A DNA stretch of 64,000 bases from Fusicatenibacter sp. (GCA_022766945.1 JALEOU010000042.1:16758-80757); one strand, 5' to 3'. Positions 33,559 through 42,218 are shown, counted from the first letter of the stretch. Notes: generated by a model from the letters alone, not told the origin. Numbers and translations are program-made.

Positions 33559-35296
33559 AAGAGAACTGTGCCATCCGGAACAGATCGGCTCCTATTTTCG
33601 CGCAGAATGGAAGCCGCTGTTTCTTGTGACGGTATCGGGGATTTTCTACAATGTGGGCCTTCTCGCAGGACCTTTTTTTGAGGGGAAACTGGTACAGTGT
33701 CTGCTGAATATCCTGGAGAAAAAAGATACCTTTTTTGATATGCTGCGGTTGGTGCTATGGTATGTGGGTACGATTGCGGCGGTACAGATGCTGCGCTACA
33801 TCAAACGACTGTATGTACGCCGGTTTGCAAATAATGTGAATTTTCGCATGAAACAGATTCTCTATGGAAATCTGGTTTCGAAAAGCAAACGGGAGCTGGA
33901 GCAGGAAAAGATCGGCAGTGTGATGACAAGAGCCATCCAGGATGTGGATGCCTGTGCGGAGGGAATGAGAAAATTCACGACGGAGATTTTTGACACCGGC
34001 GTTGCTCTCCTTTGCTATGTTGGAATGCTGCTGTGGTATGACTGGCGACTGGCGCTGCTGTGTCTGATCTTTCCTCCGATTTCTTATGTCATTGCTGAAA
34101 AAATGAAGACCGTGGTGCAGCGCACCGGTGCAAAGAGTAAGGAAAGTGCGGGAAGACTGAACGGTGCTACCATGGACCGGATCTCCAATGCATCAACTTA
34201 TCGTGTGTTTGGATGCGAAGCACAGCGAAATGAGGACTACGAAAAGTATCTGACAGATTATGAAAAGGCTTCTGTGCGCGCGAACATCTGGAGTTCTGCG
34301 CTGCCGCCGCTGTATCACGTGATTTCCATGACCAGCGTGTTGTTTCTTCTGTATTTTGGTTCCCGGAATGTTATGCAGATGGGCACGAAGAACTGGGATA
34401 TCGCAGCCTTTACGACCTTTCTTTCCTGCTACACCAAACTGTCGGTCAAATCATCCAAAGCAGCAAAACTGTTCAATTCTGTGCAGAAGGCACAGGTGTC
34501 CTGGAAACGAATCCGTCCGCTTTTGAACCCGGTGAAAGAGATACAGCCTGCGCGGACAGTGTCCCCGGGAAAGCTGGAAGTAAGCGATTTGGGGGTTGCA
34601 GATGAAAACGGAAAGCCGGTATTTGAACATCTGTCCTTTACGGCATCTCAAGGACAGATCATCGGTATTACAGGACCGATTGCCTGCGGAAAATCTATGC
34701 TTGGCAAGGCATTTCTTGGCGAGTTTTCATATCAGGGATCGATTCGCTTTGATGGAAGAGAGCTGTCAGAACTTACGGAGGAAGAGCTGTGCGGCATCGT
34801 CGGATATCTGGGACATGATCCGGAGCTGATGAGTGATACCATTTGCAGCAATATTCTGCTCGGGGAGGAGGGCGATGCCGATACCTTTCTGCAGACGGTA
34901 TGCCTGGACAGTGAGGTAAATGCAATGGCAGATGGGAGAAATACCAGGATCGGGGACGGCGGGGTGATGCTCTCCGGCGGTCAGCAGCAGCGCCTTGCGC
35001 TGGCCCGGACACTGGCGCATAAAAAACCGCTTCTGATTCTCGATGATCCTTTCTCAGCGCTGGACAGAAAAACAGAGGAGGAAGTATTTCAAAATCTGAA
35101 GAAATGCCGGGAAGATGGCATTATTCTGCTGATTTCTCATCGGCTCTATCTGTTTCCAAAGCTGGATCAGGTGATCTGGATGGAAAATAAAAGGGCAGAA
35201 ACAGCGGATCATGAAAAGCTGATGAAGAGCAATCCGCTCTACGCAGAGCTTTATCTGACTCAGAAAGGAGGCGGCAGCTATGAAACACAGAAGTAA
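33548..35296 (+). CDS. ABC exporter half-transporter, degenerate-site subunit
   Basis: This 582-residue fusion has an N-terminal six-helix exporter domain (about 25-310) and a C-terminal ATPase. The ATPase has Walker A G-P-I-A-C-G-K-S, a normal signature L-S-G-G-Q-Q-Q-R and Walker B L-L-I-L-D-D-P-F-S-A-L-D, where the catalytic Glu is replaced by Asp. This marks it as the subunit contributing the inactive site of a heterodimeric exporter. It overlaps both marR and the next half-transporter, so the three are one operon. It probably exports a drug, peptide or lipid. Confidence 0.9.
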   Translation: MRTERELCHPEQIGSYFRAEWKPLFLVTVSGIFYNVGLLAGPFFEGKLVQCLLNILEKKDTFFDMLRLVLWYVGTIAAVQMLRYIKRLYVRRFANNVNFRMKQILYGNLVSKSKRELEQEKIGSVMTRAIQDVDACAEGMRKFTTEIFDTGVALLCYVGMLLWYDWRLALLCLIFPPISYVIAEKMKTVVQRTGAKSKESAGRLNGATMDRISNASTYRVFGCEAQRNEDYEKYLTDYEKASVRANIWSSALPPLYHVISMTSVLFLLYFGSRNVMQMGTKNWDIAAFTTFLSCYTKLSVKSSKAAKLFNSVQKAQVSWKRIRPLLNPVKEIQPARTVSPGKLEVSDLGVADENGKPVFEHLSFTASQGQIIGITGPIACGKSMLGKAFLGEFSYQGSIRFDGRELSELTEEELCGIVGYLGHDPELMSDTICSNILLGEEGDADTFLQTVCLDSEVNAMADGRNTRIGDGGVMLSGGQQQRLALARTLAHKKPLLILDDPFSALDRKTEEEVFQNLKKCREDGIILLISHRLYLFPKLDQVIWMENKRAETADHEKLMKSNPLYAELYLTQKGGGSYETQK

Positions 35297-36971
35297 TACC
35301 AATACCGTGGCTGTCATTTTTCGCACCGTTTGCCATTCAAAGCTGCTCGCATCGGGGATTCTGGTGACAGTAATCGGAGCGGTCGCCGCAGCACTGCTGC
35401 CTCCGCTGGTGCTGGAAGCTGTGATTAATCGGATGACGGCGGGACGCGGTGTTCCGTTTGTTTTTGCACTGGCCTATTTTCTTTTGATTGCGCTTACCGG
35501 CATTCTGGAGTCTTTAAGGGAGAGCCTTCTGACCGTGTTCGGACAGCGGATTACCCACAGACTGCGCAGCGAGCTGTGTCAAAAGCTGACCTATCTGCCG
35601 ACGGATGTATTTGTAAAAGAGAATCATGGAGAAATGACCTCTCGTTTTGTAAATGATGTTGACACTGTTGAGACGCTGTTTACTTCCGGGATCATCAGTA
35701 TGTTTGCCGATGCCTGCAAGATGATCAGTATCCTGATTATGATTTTCATCAAAAACAGAGGGCTTGCCATTTTGCTGCTTCTTCTGCTCCCCTTCCTGTT
35801 TGCTTTTACCCGTGCAGTCCAGAAGCGAATGCAGAAAGCACAGATCGCAAACCGTGTGGCGATCGGAAAAGTGAATCATCATGTCCCGGAAACCATTCGC
35901 TGTATCCGCACGGTGCGTATGCTGAAAAAAGAACAGTATATGAGAGAAAAATACGATACATACATTCAGCAGAGCTATGCAGCTATGGAAAAGACCAATT
36001 TTTATGATGCGGTTTATTCCCCGGTGATTCTGATTCTGAATGCAGTGACGATTGCTGTGGTTCTGCTGCTTTCAGCGACGGGAAATGTACATATTCAAAC
36101 TTTTTTCGGTATGTCCGTGGGTACGGCAGTGGCAGTTGTCAACTATATTTCACAGGTTTTTTCTCCGATTGAGAGTATCGGTATGGAGATACAGACCATT
36201 CAGTCAGCGATTGCCGGTGTCCGCCGGATCGATGCATTTCTTGGGCAGCCGGAACGGTGGAAGACCATGGAGCCGGAAACTTTCTGGAAAAAACGGGAAG
36301 CTTTTCAATCCCTGGAATCAAAGCCGTGTATCGAGCTGCAAAATGTGACGTTTGGGTATGAAAGAGAACAAAAAGTGATTGAGCACCTGAATCTGAAGGT
36401 ATGGAAAGGTGAGCAGCTGACAATTTCAGGACATACGGGCGCCGGAAAAAGCACAGTTTTCAAGCTGCTGCTTGGCATGTACCGACCATGGGAGGGAAAG
36501 GTGCTGATTGATGGACAGGATGCGGCATTGATCCCGGATGTGGCCAAGCGGAAGCTGTTTGGCTATGTGGAGCAGTCGTTTCACAGGGTTCCTGGTACGG
36601 TGCTGGATCAGATTACACTGTTTGATGCTCAGGTTACACCGGAACAGGCTGTGGAAGCGGCCAGGATGGTGGGACTGCATGAGACCATCTGTCATCTTCC
36701 CAATGGCTATCAGACGGACTGCACAGCTGCGCTCTTTTCACAGGGGCAGCTTCAGCTCCTATCGATTGCCCGGGCGATTGCAGCAGACCCCAGGATTCTG
36801 CTGCTGGATGAGATCACAGCCAATCTGGACGCAGAGACAGAACAGAGTGTTCTTATGGCACTTCGGAGCGCTTCTGCAGACCGAACGGTACTGTCGATCT
36901 CCCACAGGCTGTATGAACAGATGGGAGGACGGCAGGTGGTTCTGGACAGACTGGACGCGGGGGGAAAATAA
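35280..36971 (+). CDS. ABC exporter half-transporter, catalytic-site subunit
   Basis: This 563-residue partner has six membrane helices and an ATPase with Walker A G-H-T-G-A-G-K-S-T and Walker B I-L-L-L-D-E-I-T-A-N-L-D, so the catalytic Glu is kept. Its signature is F-S-Q-G-Q-L-Q, a degraded form of L-S-G-G-Q. The split between the two subunits is the classic heterodimer pattern of BmrCD/TM287-288 exporters. It overlaps the upstream gene by 17 nt, with GGAGG inside that gene as its ribosome site. Confidence 0.9.
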   Translation: MKHRSNTNTVAVIFRTVCHSKLLASGILVTVIGAVAAALLPPLVLEAVINRMTAGRGVPFVFALAYFLLIALTGILESLRESLLTVFGQRITHRLRSELCQKLTYLPTDVFVKENHGEMTSRFVNDVDTVETLFTSGIISMFADACKMISILIMIFIKNRGLAILLLLLLPFLFAFTRAVQKRMQKAQIANRVAIGKVNHHVPETIRCIRTVRMLKKEQYMREKYDTYIQQSYAAMEKTNFYDAVYSPVILILNAVTIAVVLLLSATGNVHIQTFFGMSVGTAVAVVNYISQVFSPIESIGMEIQTIQSAIAGVRRIDAFLGQPERWKTMEPETFWKKREAFQSLESKPCIELQNVTFGYEREQKVIEHLNLKVWKGEQLTISGHTGAGKSTVFKLLLGMYRPWEGKVLIDGQDAALIPDVAKRKLFGYVEQSFHRVPGTVLDQITLFDAQVTPEQAVEAARMVGLHETICHLPNGYQTDCTAALFSQGQLQLLSIARAIAADPRILLLDEITANLDAETEQSVLMALRSASADRTVLSISHRLYEQMGGRQVVLDRLDAGGK

Positions 36972-37034
36972 TGATATCATGGGGTCAAAAGGGGAGGAGC
37001 GAAAGCTCATGTGGATAGGAAGGAGGAAGCAAAG

Positions 37035-37373
37035 ATGGTTGGAAATTATCCGGTAGTCACCCTGTGCGGCAGCACACGCTTCCGGGATCAGTTTTATCAG
37101 GCACAGAAAAAACTGACCCTGGCGGGCAAAATTGTCATTTCGGTGGGTCTGTATGGACACAGCGGAGACGAGGAAGTCTGGGAAGGCATGGATGAGGGAA
37201 CGAAAACCAGAACCAAAGAAATGCTGGATGACATGCACAAGCGAAAAATTGACATGGCAGACGGCATCTATGTAATCAATGTGGGCGGCTACATCGGGGA
37301 AAGTACCCGTTCCGAGATTGCCTACGCGAAAAGCCATGGAAAGACAGTGGAATATCTGGAACCGATCGAGTGA
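37035..37373 (+). CDS. Small nucleoside 2-deoxyribosyltransferase-like protein
   Basis: The 112-residue protein begins V-V-T-L-C-G-S-T-R-F and has a Rossmann-like layout with I-D-M-A-D-G-I-Y-V-I-N-V-G-G-Y-I-G-E-S-T-R-S-E-I. That layout is typical of the small nucleoside 2-deoxyribosyltransferase/DUF4406 group, which acts on or binds nucleoside derivatives. AGGAGG sits 8 nt before ATG 37035. An in-frame ATG at 37011 has no site. It lies about 60 nt after the ABC exporter and may share its transcript. The exact reaction is unknown. Confidence 0.75.
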   Translation: MVGNYPVVTLCGSTRFRDQFYQAQKKLTLAGKIVISVGLYGHSGDEEVWEGMDEGTKTRTKEMLDDMHKRKIDMADGIYVINVGGYIGESTRSEIAYAKSHGKTVEYLEPIE

Positions 37374-37384
37374 GGAGAGAACTT

Positions 37385-37687
37385 ATGGTAAAGCATATTA
37401 TTTTATGGACACTGAAAGAGGATTATTCAGAGAGCGAGCGAGAAGAAATCAAGGCTGGAATCAAAGAGGGACTGGAAGGACTCAAAGGTCAGATTCCCGG
37501 CCTTTTGGATATTCACGTGATTACGGAAAGACTGGAAAGCTCCACTGCGGATCTGATGTTGGATTCTTCCTTTGAAAATCAAGCTGCATTGAAAGGTTAT
37601 TCTACTCACCCGGCTCATGTGGCGGTGGCAAACGGGAAGGTAAGACCCTACACCAAGACAAGAAGCTGTCTGGATTTTGAAGTCTGA
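37385..37687 (+). CDS. Dabb (stress-responsive alpha/beta barrel) family protein
   Basis: The 100-residue protein starts M-V-K-H-I-I-L-W-T-L-K and ends with K-V-R-P-Y-T-K-T-R-S-C-L-D-F. Both ends and the central S-F-E-N-Q-A-A-L-K-G-Y with H-P-A-H match the ferredoxin-like Dabb fold. Family members work as homodimers, some as small enzymes, but most have no known role. GAGGAGA precedes ATG 37385. It follows the previous gene by 11 nt. Confidence 0.85.
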   Translation: MVKHIILWTLKEDYSESEREEIKAGIKEGLEGLKGQIPGLLDIHVITERLESSTADLMLDSSFENQAALKGYSTHPAHVAVANGKVRPYTKTRSCLDFEV

Positions 37688-37708
37688 ATGGATGGGAGGA
37701 CTAAAATT

Positions 37709-37885
37709 ATGATCTTTGAAACCTGGTATTATGAAGTTGTCAGTATTGATGGAGACTATGCGAATCTGAAAAGAACGGATGAGGAGACGGATGATGAAAA
37801 GCTGGTGGCAAGAGCGCTGCTGCCGCCGGAAATCACGGTAGGAAGCAGACTGAAATATGAAATGCTCCAGTACGAACTTATTTAA
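37709..37885 (+). CDS. Small protein of unknown function
   Basis: A 58-residue acidic protein starts at ATG 37709, 8 nt after GGGAGGA. It reads as beta-rich (I-F-E-T-W-Y-Y-E-V-V-S-I-D-G-D-Y-A-N-L) and has no motif I recognise. The good ribosome site and its place right after the Dabb gene support it being real. It has a rough resemblance in size and style to the small protein at 41991. Confidence 0.6.
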   Translation: MIFETWYYEVVSIDGDYANLKRTDEETDDEKLVARALLPPEITVGSRLKYEMLQYELI

Positions 37886-38120
37886 ATGACATGATACCAG
37901 GATTAATTCGCGGTGACACCTGAATGGTAACCGGGCATCCTGGTGGTACACAAGAAAACCCCTGCCCCTCGTAATCGTTGGGACAGGGAGTGTCTTCCCT
38001 CAGACCGATCACACTGCAGACAGTTTATCATAGGCATCTTTGATCCAGTTTGCACAGCGTCCGTTGCCATCTGACAGTAACCGGTATGCCATCAGGATTT
38101 TTCAAAATAAAAAAATATAC
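37886..38120. other. Intergenic stretch without a gene
   Basis: No credible coding region is seen. A strong hairpin CCCTGCCCC...GGGACAGGG (about 37959-37987) is followed by a T-rich stretch when read on the minus strand, but no minus-strand gene leads into it. A looser repeat CCAGGAT/ATCCTGG spans about 37898-37944. Confidence 0.5.
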
Positions 38121-38150
38121 TTGCCAATTTGGCCGTGGTTTTGTTATGAT
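38121..38150 (+). promoter_or_regulatory. Promoter of the His/Cys-rich protein gene
   Basis: TTGCCA (38121-38126), an 18-nt spacer and TATGAT (38145-38150) give a start near 38157. Confidence 0.6.
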
Positions 38151-38182
38151 AGGAACAGGACGCGACCGTTTACCAAGTAGAT

Positions 38183-38214
38183 GTGCAAACCTTTGACAAG
38201 GTTTGCATTTTTTT
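38183..38214 (+). terminator. Terminator in the leader of the His/Cys-rich gene
   Basis: TGCAAACCTT (38183-38192) pairs with AAGGTTTGCA (38198-38207), with a 5-nt loop, then seven T. It sits about 26 nt after the predicted transcript start and 54 nt before the gene, so it either makes a short RNA of about 60 nt or attenuates the gene. Confidence 0.8.
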
Positions 38215-38267
38215 CTTTTGTAGGAAAAACGGAGCGGAATCATGACGTAATCAGGAGGAAAACAAAA

Positions 38268-38621
38268 ATGGAAATGAAGAAGAACTGCCCTGGATGTTCC
38301 AGAAACTGTGAGTTAATTGCACCGCACTGTGAGCGGGGAGTGGAATACGCGAAGACAGGTGTGCTGCCGGAAAAGCCTTCTCATGGCCATCAGGGTCATC
38401 TGAAATTTGAGAAGAGGGAACAGCAGCTGACGATGAAGTATCTGCACCACGCGGTAGCTGCTGCGGATCATGGTGGATTTACCCTGGATATGGCGGAGCA
38501 TATGTTTGAGGTATTGACAGACGAAGAGACCGTCACGCTGATGAACCTGCTGGAAAAGCTGTCCGATCACTGGATGGCGATTGCCCCCGAAAAACCGCAC
38601 CATGGAGGTCATGGGCACTGA
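38268..38621 (+). CDS. His- and Cys-rich putative metal-binding protein
   Basis: The 117-residue protein starts with a Cys cluster (C-P-G-C-S-R-N-C, then P-H-C-E-R-G) and has His-rich parts in the middle (S-H-G-H-Q-G-H) and at the end (H-H-G-G-H-G-H). The centre is helical, ending in E-E-T-V-T-L-M-N-L-L-E-K-L. The pattern suggests binding of a transition metal such as Ni, Zn or Co. I do not recognise an established family function. AGGAGG lies 9 nt before ATG 38268. A nitroreductase gene follows. Confidence 0.7.
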   Translation: MEMKKNCPGCSRNCELIAPHCERGVEYAKTGVLPEKPSHGHQGHLKFEKREQQLTMKYLHHAVAAADHGGFTLDMAEHMFEVLTDEETVTLMNLLEKLSDHWMAIAPEKPHHGGHGH

Positions 38622-38680
38622 GCAGTCGTCAGAAAAACGGTTTTTCCGGATGAGAACAAAAAGAAGGAGTGGATCAGAAC

Positions 38681-39205
38681 ATGGATGCAATTGAGAATAT
38701 CATGAGAAGGAAAAGTATCCGAACGTATTCGGAACGCGCGATCAGTGAGCAGGATCTCCATGCAATTCTTGCAGCAGGTATGAGCGGCCCGAGCTGTGTC
38801 AATGCGAGAGACTGGTCTTTTCTTGTGATTCAGGACAAAGAAACACTGCAGAAGATGGCGGATAAAAACGGACGTCCGGCGGAGCCTCTGCGCCATGCAG
38901 CGCTTGGCATTCTTGTGTGCGGAGATCTGCAGAAAGCATTTTCGAAGGCGCCGGACTATTGGGTGATTGACTGTTCGATTGCGGCACAGAATATGATACT
39001 CTGTGCCAACGCGCTGGGAATCGGTTCCGTCTGGCTCGGCACCTGGCCGCAGATGGAGCGGGTGAAAGGGCAGACGGAACTCTTTGGACTGCCGGAGCAC
39101 ATCGTGCCTCATTCGATTCTGGCTTTTGGTTACTCAGACGAGACAGGTCTTCCAAGAGAAGAACAGTACGATGAGGCCTGCGTGCATATGGAACGGTGGG
39201 ATTAG
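38681..39205 (+). CDS. Nitroreductase family protein
   Basis: This 174-residue FMN-dependent NAD(P)H oxidoreductase has the entry motif R-R-K-S-I-R-T-Y-S for FMN phosphate, S-G-P-S-C-V-N-A-R-D-W near 33-43 and the later G-I-G-S-V-W-L-G-T-W stretch. AAGGAG precedes ATG 38681; a GTG at 38669 overlaps that site. It ends four bases inside the tail of the convergent GH91 gene. The natural substrate is unknown. Confidence 0.88.
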   Translation: MDAIENIMRRKSIRTYSERAISEQDLHAILAAGMSGPSCVNARDWSFLVIQDKETLQKMADKNGRPAEPLRHAALGILVCGDLQKAFSKAPDYWVIDCSIAAQNMILCANALGIGSVWLGTWPQMERVKGQTELFGLPEHIVPHSILAFGYSDETGLPREEQYDEACVHMERWD

Positions 39206-40575
39206 ATCGCTTCTCCCGGCAGCGGAGTGGGGCGAAAGGCATTCACGGTTTTGTCAAGAACGACCTGAGTGGCGCTTCCGGAATCCAGAACGGTATTCAG
39301 AATTGCCTCTTTTTCGACCTGTACGGTGATTACATCAAGTGCTGACGGTTGAACAGTACTGGTCAGGGCATTTACCTGAGCCTGAAAACAGGAATCGGAA
39401 GCTTCGGATGGTGCGCTGGAGGTTCTGGCAACGATGTGATTATTGGCGATATAGTTGCCGCTGCCGGAGACAATGCGCAGAATGACAGGTCTTGCGCCAT
39501 CAGGCCGGATCGATGCTGCAGCGATGGTCTCCGAAATGTGATTCGAGAGGATGGAATTGTCATTTCCGCTGATATGAAGGAGACCATACAGGTCATCCAG
39601 ACCGTTGTCATATCCCAGCATCGGCGCCCAGGGCTCCTGATCACGAAGAAAATGATTCGAGGAGATGGCATTTTCCGTACAATTGTTTTCGAATATCAGC
39701 ATTCCCGGATAAAAGGAATGAAAACGGTTGCCGGTAATCACAGAGCGGGATACGTGATCGAAACAGACACTGCTTGCACCCCGCGGAAAGACGTTATTCG
39801 AGGTAAGTAAGAGGCCCCCGAAATTCTGCGCAAAAATGGTATATCCTTTATAGCCGGCGCCCATCAGATTGTCGGTTATTTTGGAGGCCTGTCCCCACTC
39901 TCTAAGTTCGATACAGTTTCCACATTCCGCGATAAAATTGTCATGGATTGACAGTGCGTCCGCATGGTAAATTGTAATTCCGTGCTCCAGATAGACAAAG
40001 CCCATACCTGTAATCCGGAAGGAATCCTGGGCACCTGCCACATAGATACCGGTTTTCCCGTTGGTATAGGTGTTTTCCGGATTTGGGATGTGGGAACCGT
40101 CTTCTGTAAAATGCAGTCCGTCAATGCAGAAGTTTTCAAATTCTACCGAGCTGATGCGGGGATTACCAGATCGCTTAATATAAAATGCGGCCCCTGCAGA
40201 TTCGGCATCGCCTTCTTTTGGGGTGAGATCGACAAGGATGCGGCTACCGCCCGGCCACAGCTCGTGGAGCGATGCCCACTCGCTTTCGGGAAGATTATAG
40301 CGGATACTGGAAGAAACAAACCCGTGTCCGGAACCTGATAATTTCAGATAACTGATATCAATTACAACCTGTGTGCGGAGGTGGTAATCACCGGAAGGGA
40401 TAAAAATAACAGCACCTGGTTTGCCCCCTTCGTTCGAATTGGAATTTGTCTGCCTTCTTTTAATATCAGCGATGATGCTGTTGAGAACTTCACCGATATC
40501 TTCGTACGGATTGCCGACGCTCCAGTTGGTCACGTCATAGTAATTCTTACTGCATGATAATTTCTGTACTTCCAT
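39202..40575 (-). CDS. GH91 family enzyme, difructose anhydride hydrolase-like
   Basis: The 457-residue protein is a right-handed parallel beta-helix matching the GH91 inulin fructotransferase family. It begins Y-Y-D-V-T-N-W and has N-S-I-I-A-D, A-V-I-F-I-P-S-G-D-Y-H-L-R and H-D-N-F-I-A-E-C-G-N-C-I-E-L, a region rich in the acidic residues expected at the active site. It has no signal peptide, unlike secreted inulin-degrading fructotransferases. That favours intracellular hydrolysis of imported difructose anhydride, an activity known in Blautia. It is divergent from a LacI-type regulator, with an operator over its -35 box. Confidence 0.85.
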   Translation of the reverse strand: MEVQKLSCSKNYYDVTNWSVGNPYEDIGEVLNSIIADIKRRQTNSNSNEGGKPGAVIFIPSGDYHLRTQVVIDISYLKLSGSGHGFVSSSIRYNLPESEWASLHELWPGGSRILVDLTPKEGDAESAGAAFYIKRSGNPRISSVEFENFCIDGLHFTEDGSHIPNPENTYTNGKTGIYVAGAQDSFRITGMGFVYLEHGITIYHADALSIHDNFIAECGNCIELREWGQASKITDNLMGAGYKGYTIFAQNFGGLLLTSNNVFPRGASSVCFDHVSRSVITGNRFHSFYPGMLIFENNCTENAISSNHFLRDQEPWAPMLGYDNGLDDLYGLLHISGNDNSILSNHISETIAAASIRPDGARPVILRIVSGSGNYIANNHIVARTSSAPSEASDSCFQAQVNALTSTVQPSALDVITVQVEKEAILNTVLDSGSATQVVLDKTVNAFRPTPLPGEAI

Positions 40576-40633
40576 TTCTTATTCTGTTCTTATTCCTTTC
40601 TTTGTGACAGTTTCCGTGGATCATTCTGCATAC

Positions 40634-40662
40634 AGTATAGTGCATGAAAAATATGATGTCAA
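40634..40662 (-). promoter_or_regulatory. Promoter of the GH91 gene
   Basis: On the minus strand TTGACA (40662-40657), a 17-nt spacer and TATACT (40639-40634) form a near-consensus promoter about 60 nt before the start codon. Confidence 0.8.
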
Positions 40663-40676
40663 ACGTTTTCATGACA
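40657..40676. promoter_or_regulatory. LacI-family operator over the GH91 -35 box
   Basis: TGTCAAACGTTTTCATGACA has inverted ends (TGTCA/TGACA) and a central AACGTT, the style of LacI-type operators. It overlaps the GH91 -35 element, so binding would block transcription. The regulator gene lies 168 bp away. Confidence 0.7.
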
Positions 40677-40843
40677 AGAAAGGACGAAAATAAGGATATA
40701 AAATATGGATTCCCGTATCTTTTTTTATAAAATGAAAGTAAAATGAAAATATTTTCACCGGAATGTGCGTTTTCCGGTTTCCTTTTTTGTGGTATGATGA
40801 TACCAGAGTCAAAAGGTGAGCAAGTGATGAGAGAGGTCTTTTC

Positions 40844-41836
40844 ATGAATAAAGTGAAAATTACAGATATTGCAGAGCGAAGCGGTGTTTCGCTTACCACA
40901 GTTTCCAGATATTTCAACCACCCGGAGCTTCTGTCACAGGAAACGCAGGAGAAGATCAGACAGGCCATTGAGGATCTGAACTACCGGCAGGATCATCTGG
41001 CCCGCATTCTGGTCACCGGAGAGTCCAATCTGGTGGGAGTGATTTTTCCGCATCTGCATTTAAGCTTTTATACCGAACTGCTGAATCAGCTGGTCAGATA
41101 TGGAAAAGAAAAGGGTTACAATTTCATTGTCTATACCTCGGACGAGTCAAGGGAAGAAGAAATTCAGATGATTCAGAGTCTGCTTTCCTACCGGATCAAA
41201 GGGCTGATTTTGCTGAGCCATCTCCTTTCTGCCAGCGAGATTGAGGCACTTCCGGTTCCTGTGATTTCCATCGAGCGTACAGGCGGTAACTTTAAACAGA
41301 TTAACAATGATAACTTTACTGGCGGAAAACTGGCGGCAGATCTCCTGATCCGCAATGGCTGCGAAGTCTTTCTTCATATCAATAATGATTTCCGGGAGGA
41401 CTGGCCTTCGTTTAAACGGATTCTGGGGTTCGAATATGAGGTGAAGAACCGCTGCTATGAACGTTTGATTGAAAAGAAGTTTACTGACACGTATACGCAG
41501 GAAGCTACCGAATCCATGGGGAAAACGGTTCGCTATATTATGGAAAAATATCCTGGAAAAAAGATTGGCGTTTTCTGTTCCAATGATGACATCGCCAGCC
41601 TTTTTGAAAAACAGTGCATTCAAAACGGGATTGCGATTCCCGATACGATAGAACTTGTGGGATATGACAATTCCCCCGTATCTAACTATGCGATCTATCC
41701 GATTACGTCCATCGATCAGAATATTCCGCTGATGGCGCAAATCGCGATTCAGTCACTGGAAAACTATCTTCCCTATGAGAGTATGGTTCCTGCTGCCTTG
41801 ATTGAAAAAGAAACAACAAGCCGCGGGAAAGCCTGA
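40844..41836 (+). CDS. LacI-family transcriptional regulator
   Basis: The 330-residue regulator has an N-terminal helix-turn-helix (I-T-D-I-A-E-R-S-G-V-S-L-T-T-V-S-R-Y) and a periplasmic-binding-type sensor domain from about residue 60. The sensor contains V-G-V-I-F-P, S-I-E-R and V-G-Y-D-N-S-P-V-S. It is divergent from the GH91 gene with an operator between them, so it most likely represses GH91 until a difructose anhydride or fructose sugar appears. A weak promoter with TATGAT at 40793-40798 lies upstream. Confidence 0.92.
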   Translation: MNKVKITDIAERSGVSLTTVSRYFNHPELLSQETQEKIRQAIEDLNYRQDHLARILVTGESNLVGVIFPHLHLSFYTELLNQLVRYGKEKGYNFIVYTSDESREEEIQMIQSLLSYRIKGLILLSHLLSASEIEALPVPVISIERTGGNFKQINNDNFTGGKLAADLLIRNGCEVFLHINNDFREDWPSFKRILGFEYEVKNRCYERLIEKKFTDTYTQEATESMGKTVRYIMEKYPGKKIGVFCSNDDIASLFEKQCIQNGIAIPDTIELVGYDNSPVSNYAIYPITSIDQNIPLMAQIAIQSLENYLPYESMVPAALIEKETTSRGKA

Positions 41837-41872
41837 CGCACAACGTGAATCAAAGGAAAGGAAACAGACACA

Positions 41873-41977
41873 ATGGGACATGTATACTTTGTACGGCACG
41901 GCCAGACTATCTGGAATGTGGAAAATAAAATCTGTGGAGCTACAGATATTGCGCTGACGAAATTTTGGAATGTGTGA
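41873..41977 (+). pseudogene. Truncated histidine phosphatase (phosphoglycerate mutase family)
   Basis: A 34-residue reading begins M-G-H-V-Y-F-V-R-H-G-Q-T-I-W-N, the exact active-site start of histidine phosphatases (R-H-G motif), and continues N-K-I-C-G-A-T-D-I-A-L-T. It then breaks off at K-F-W-N-V and stops. Full proteins have about 200 residues. A ribosome site AAAGGAAAGG precedes it. The rest of the gene is not present downstream, so this is a 5' remnant of a deletion. Confidence 0.85.
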
Positions 41978-41990
41978 GGGGAAGAACAGG

Positions 41991-42218
41991 ATGAAGTATA
42001 AAGTATTGCGGATCGAAGAAGATCTTGATTTTGGCTGTGAGGAACGTCCCGAAGGCCAGAAAGTGCTGGCAGTTGTTACCCTGCAGGATGAAAATGGAAA
42101 ATCCAAAGTGATCAAAGCGGAGGATGATCAACTGTACAGAGACGGAATCTGCGAGGGAGATATCGTAGAACTTGAACAAGAGAATAGAATAACAAAGAAA
42201 CAGTGGCTGCCGCACTAA
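41991..42218 (+). CDS. Small beta-rich protein of unknown function
   Basis: The 75-residue acidic protein starts at ATG 41991 with a GAGGGGAAG site upstream. It reads M-K-Y-K-V-L-R-I-E-E-D-L-D-F-G-C-E-E-R-P-E-G and later G-D-I-V-E-L-E-Q-E. No known motif is recognised. Its stop codon lies inside the loop of a strong hairpin that separates it from the V-ATPase operon. It follows the phosphatase remnant closely and may have been co-transcribed with the intact gene. Confidence 0.65.
   Translation: MKYKVLRIEEDLDFGCEERPEGQKVLAVVTLQDENGKSKVIKAEDDQLYRDGICEGDIVELEQENRITKKQWLPH

Noticed and set aside
37940..38000. A riboswitch or mobile element end in the 37.9-38.1 kb gap
   Set aside because: There is a hairpin but no conserved aptamer core, transposase or target duplication.
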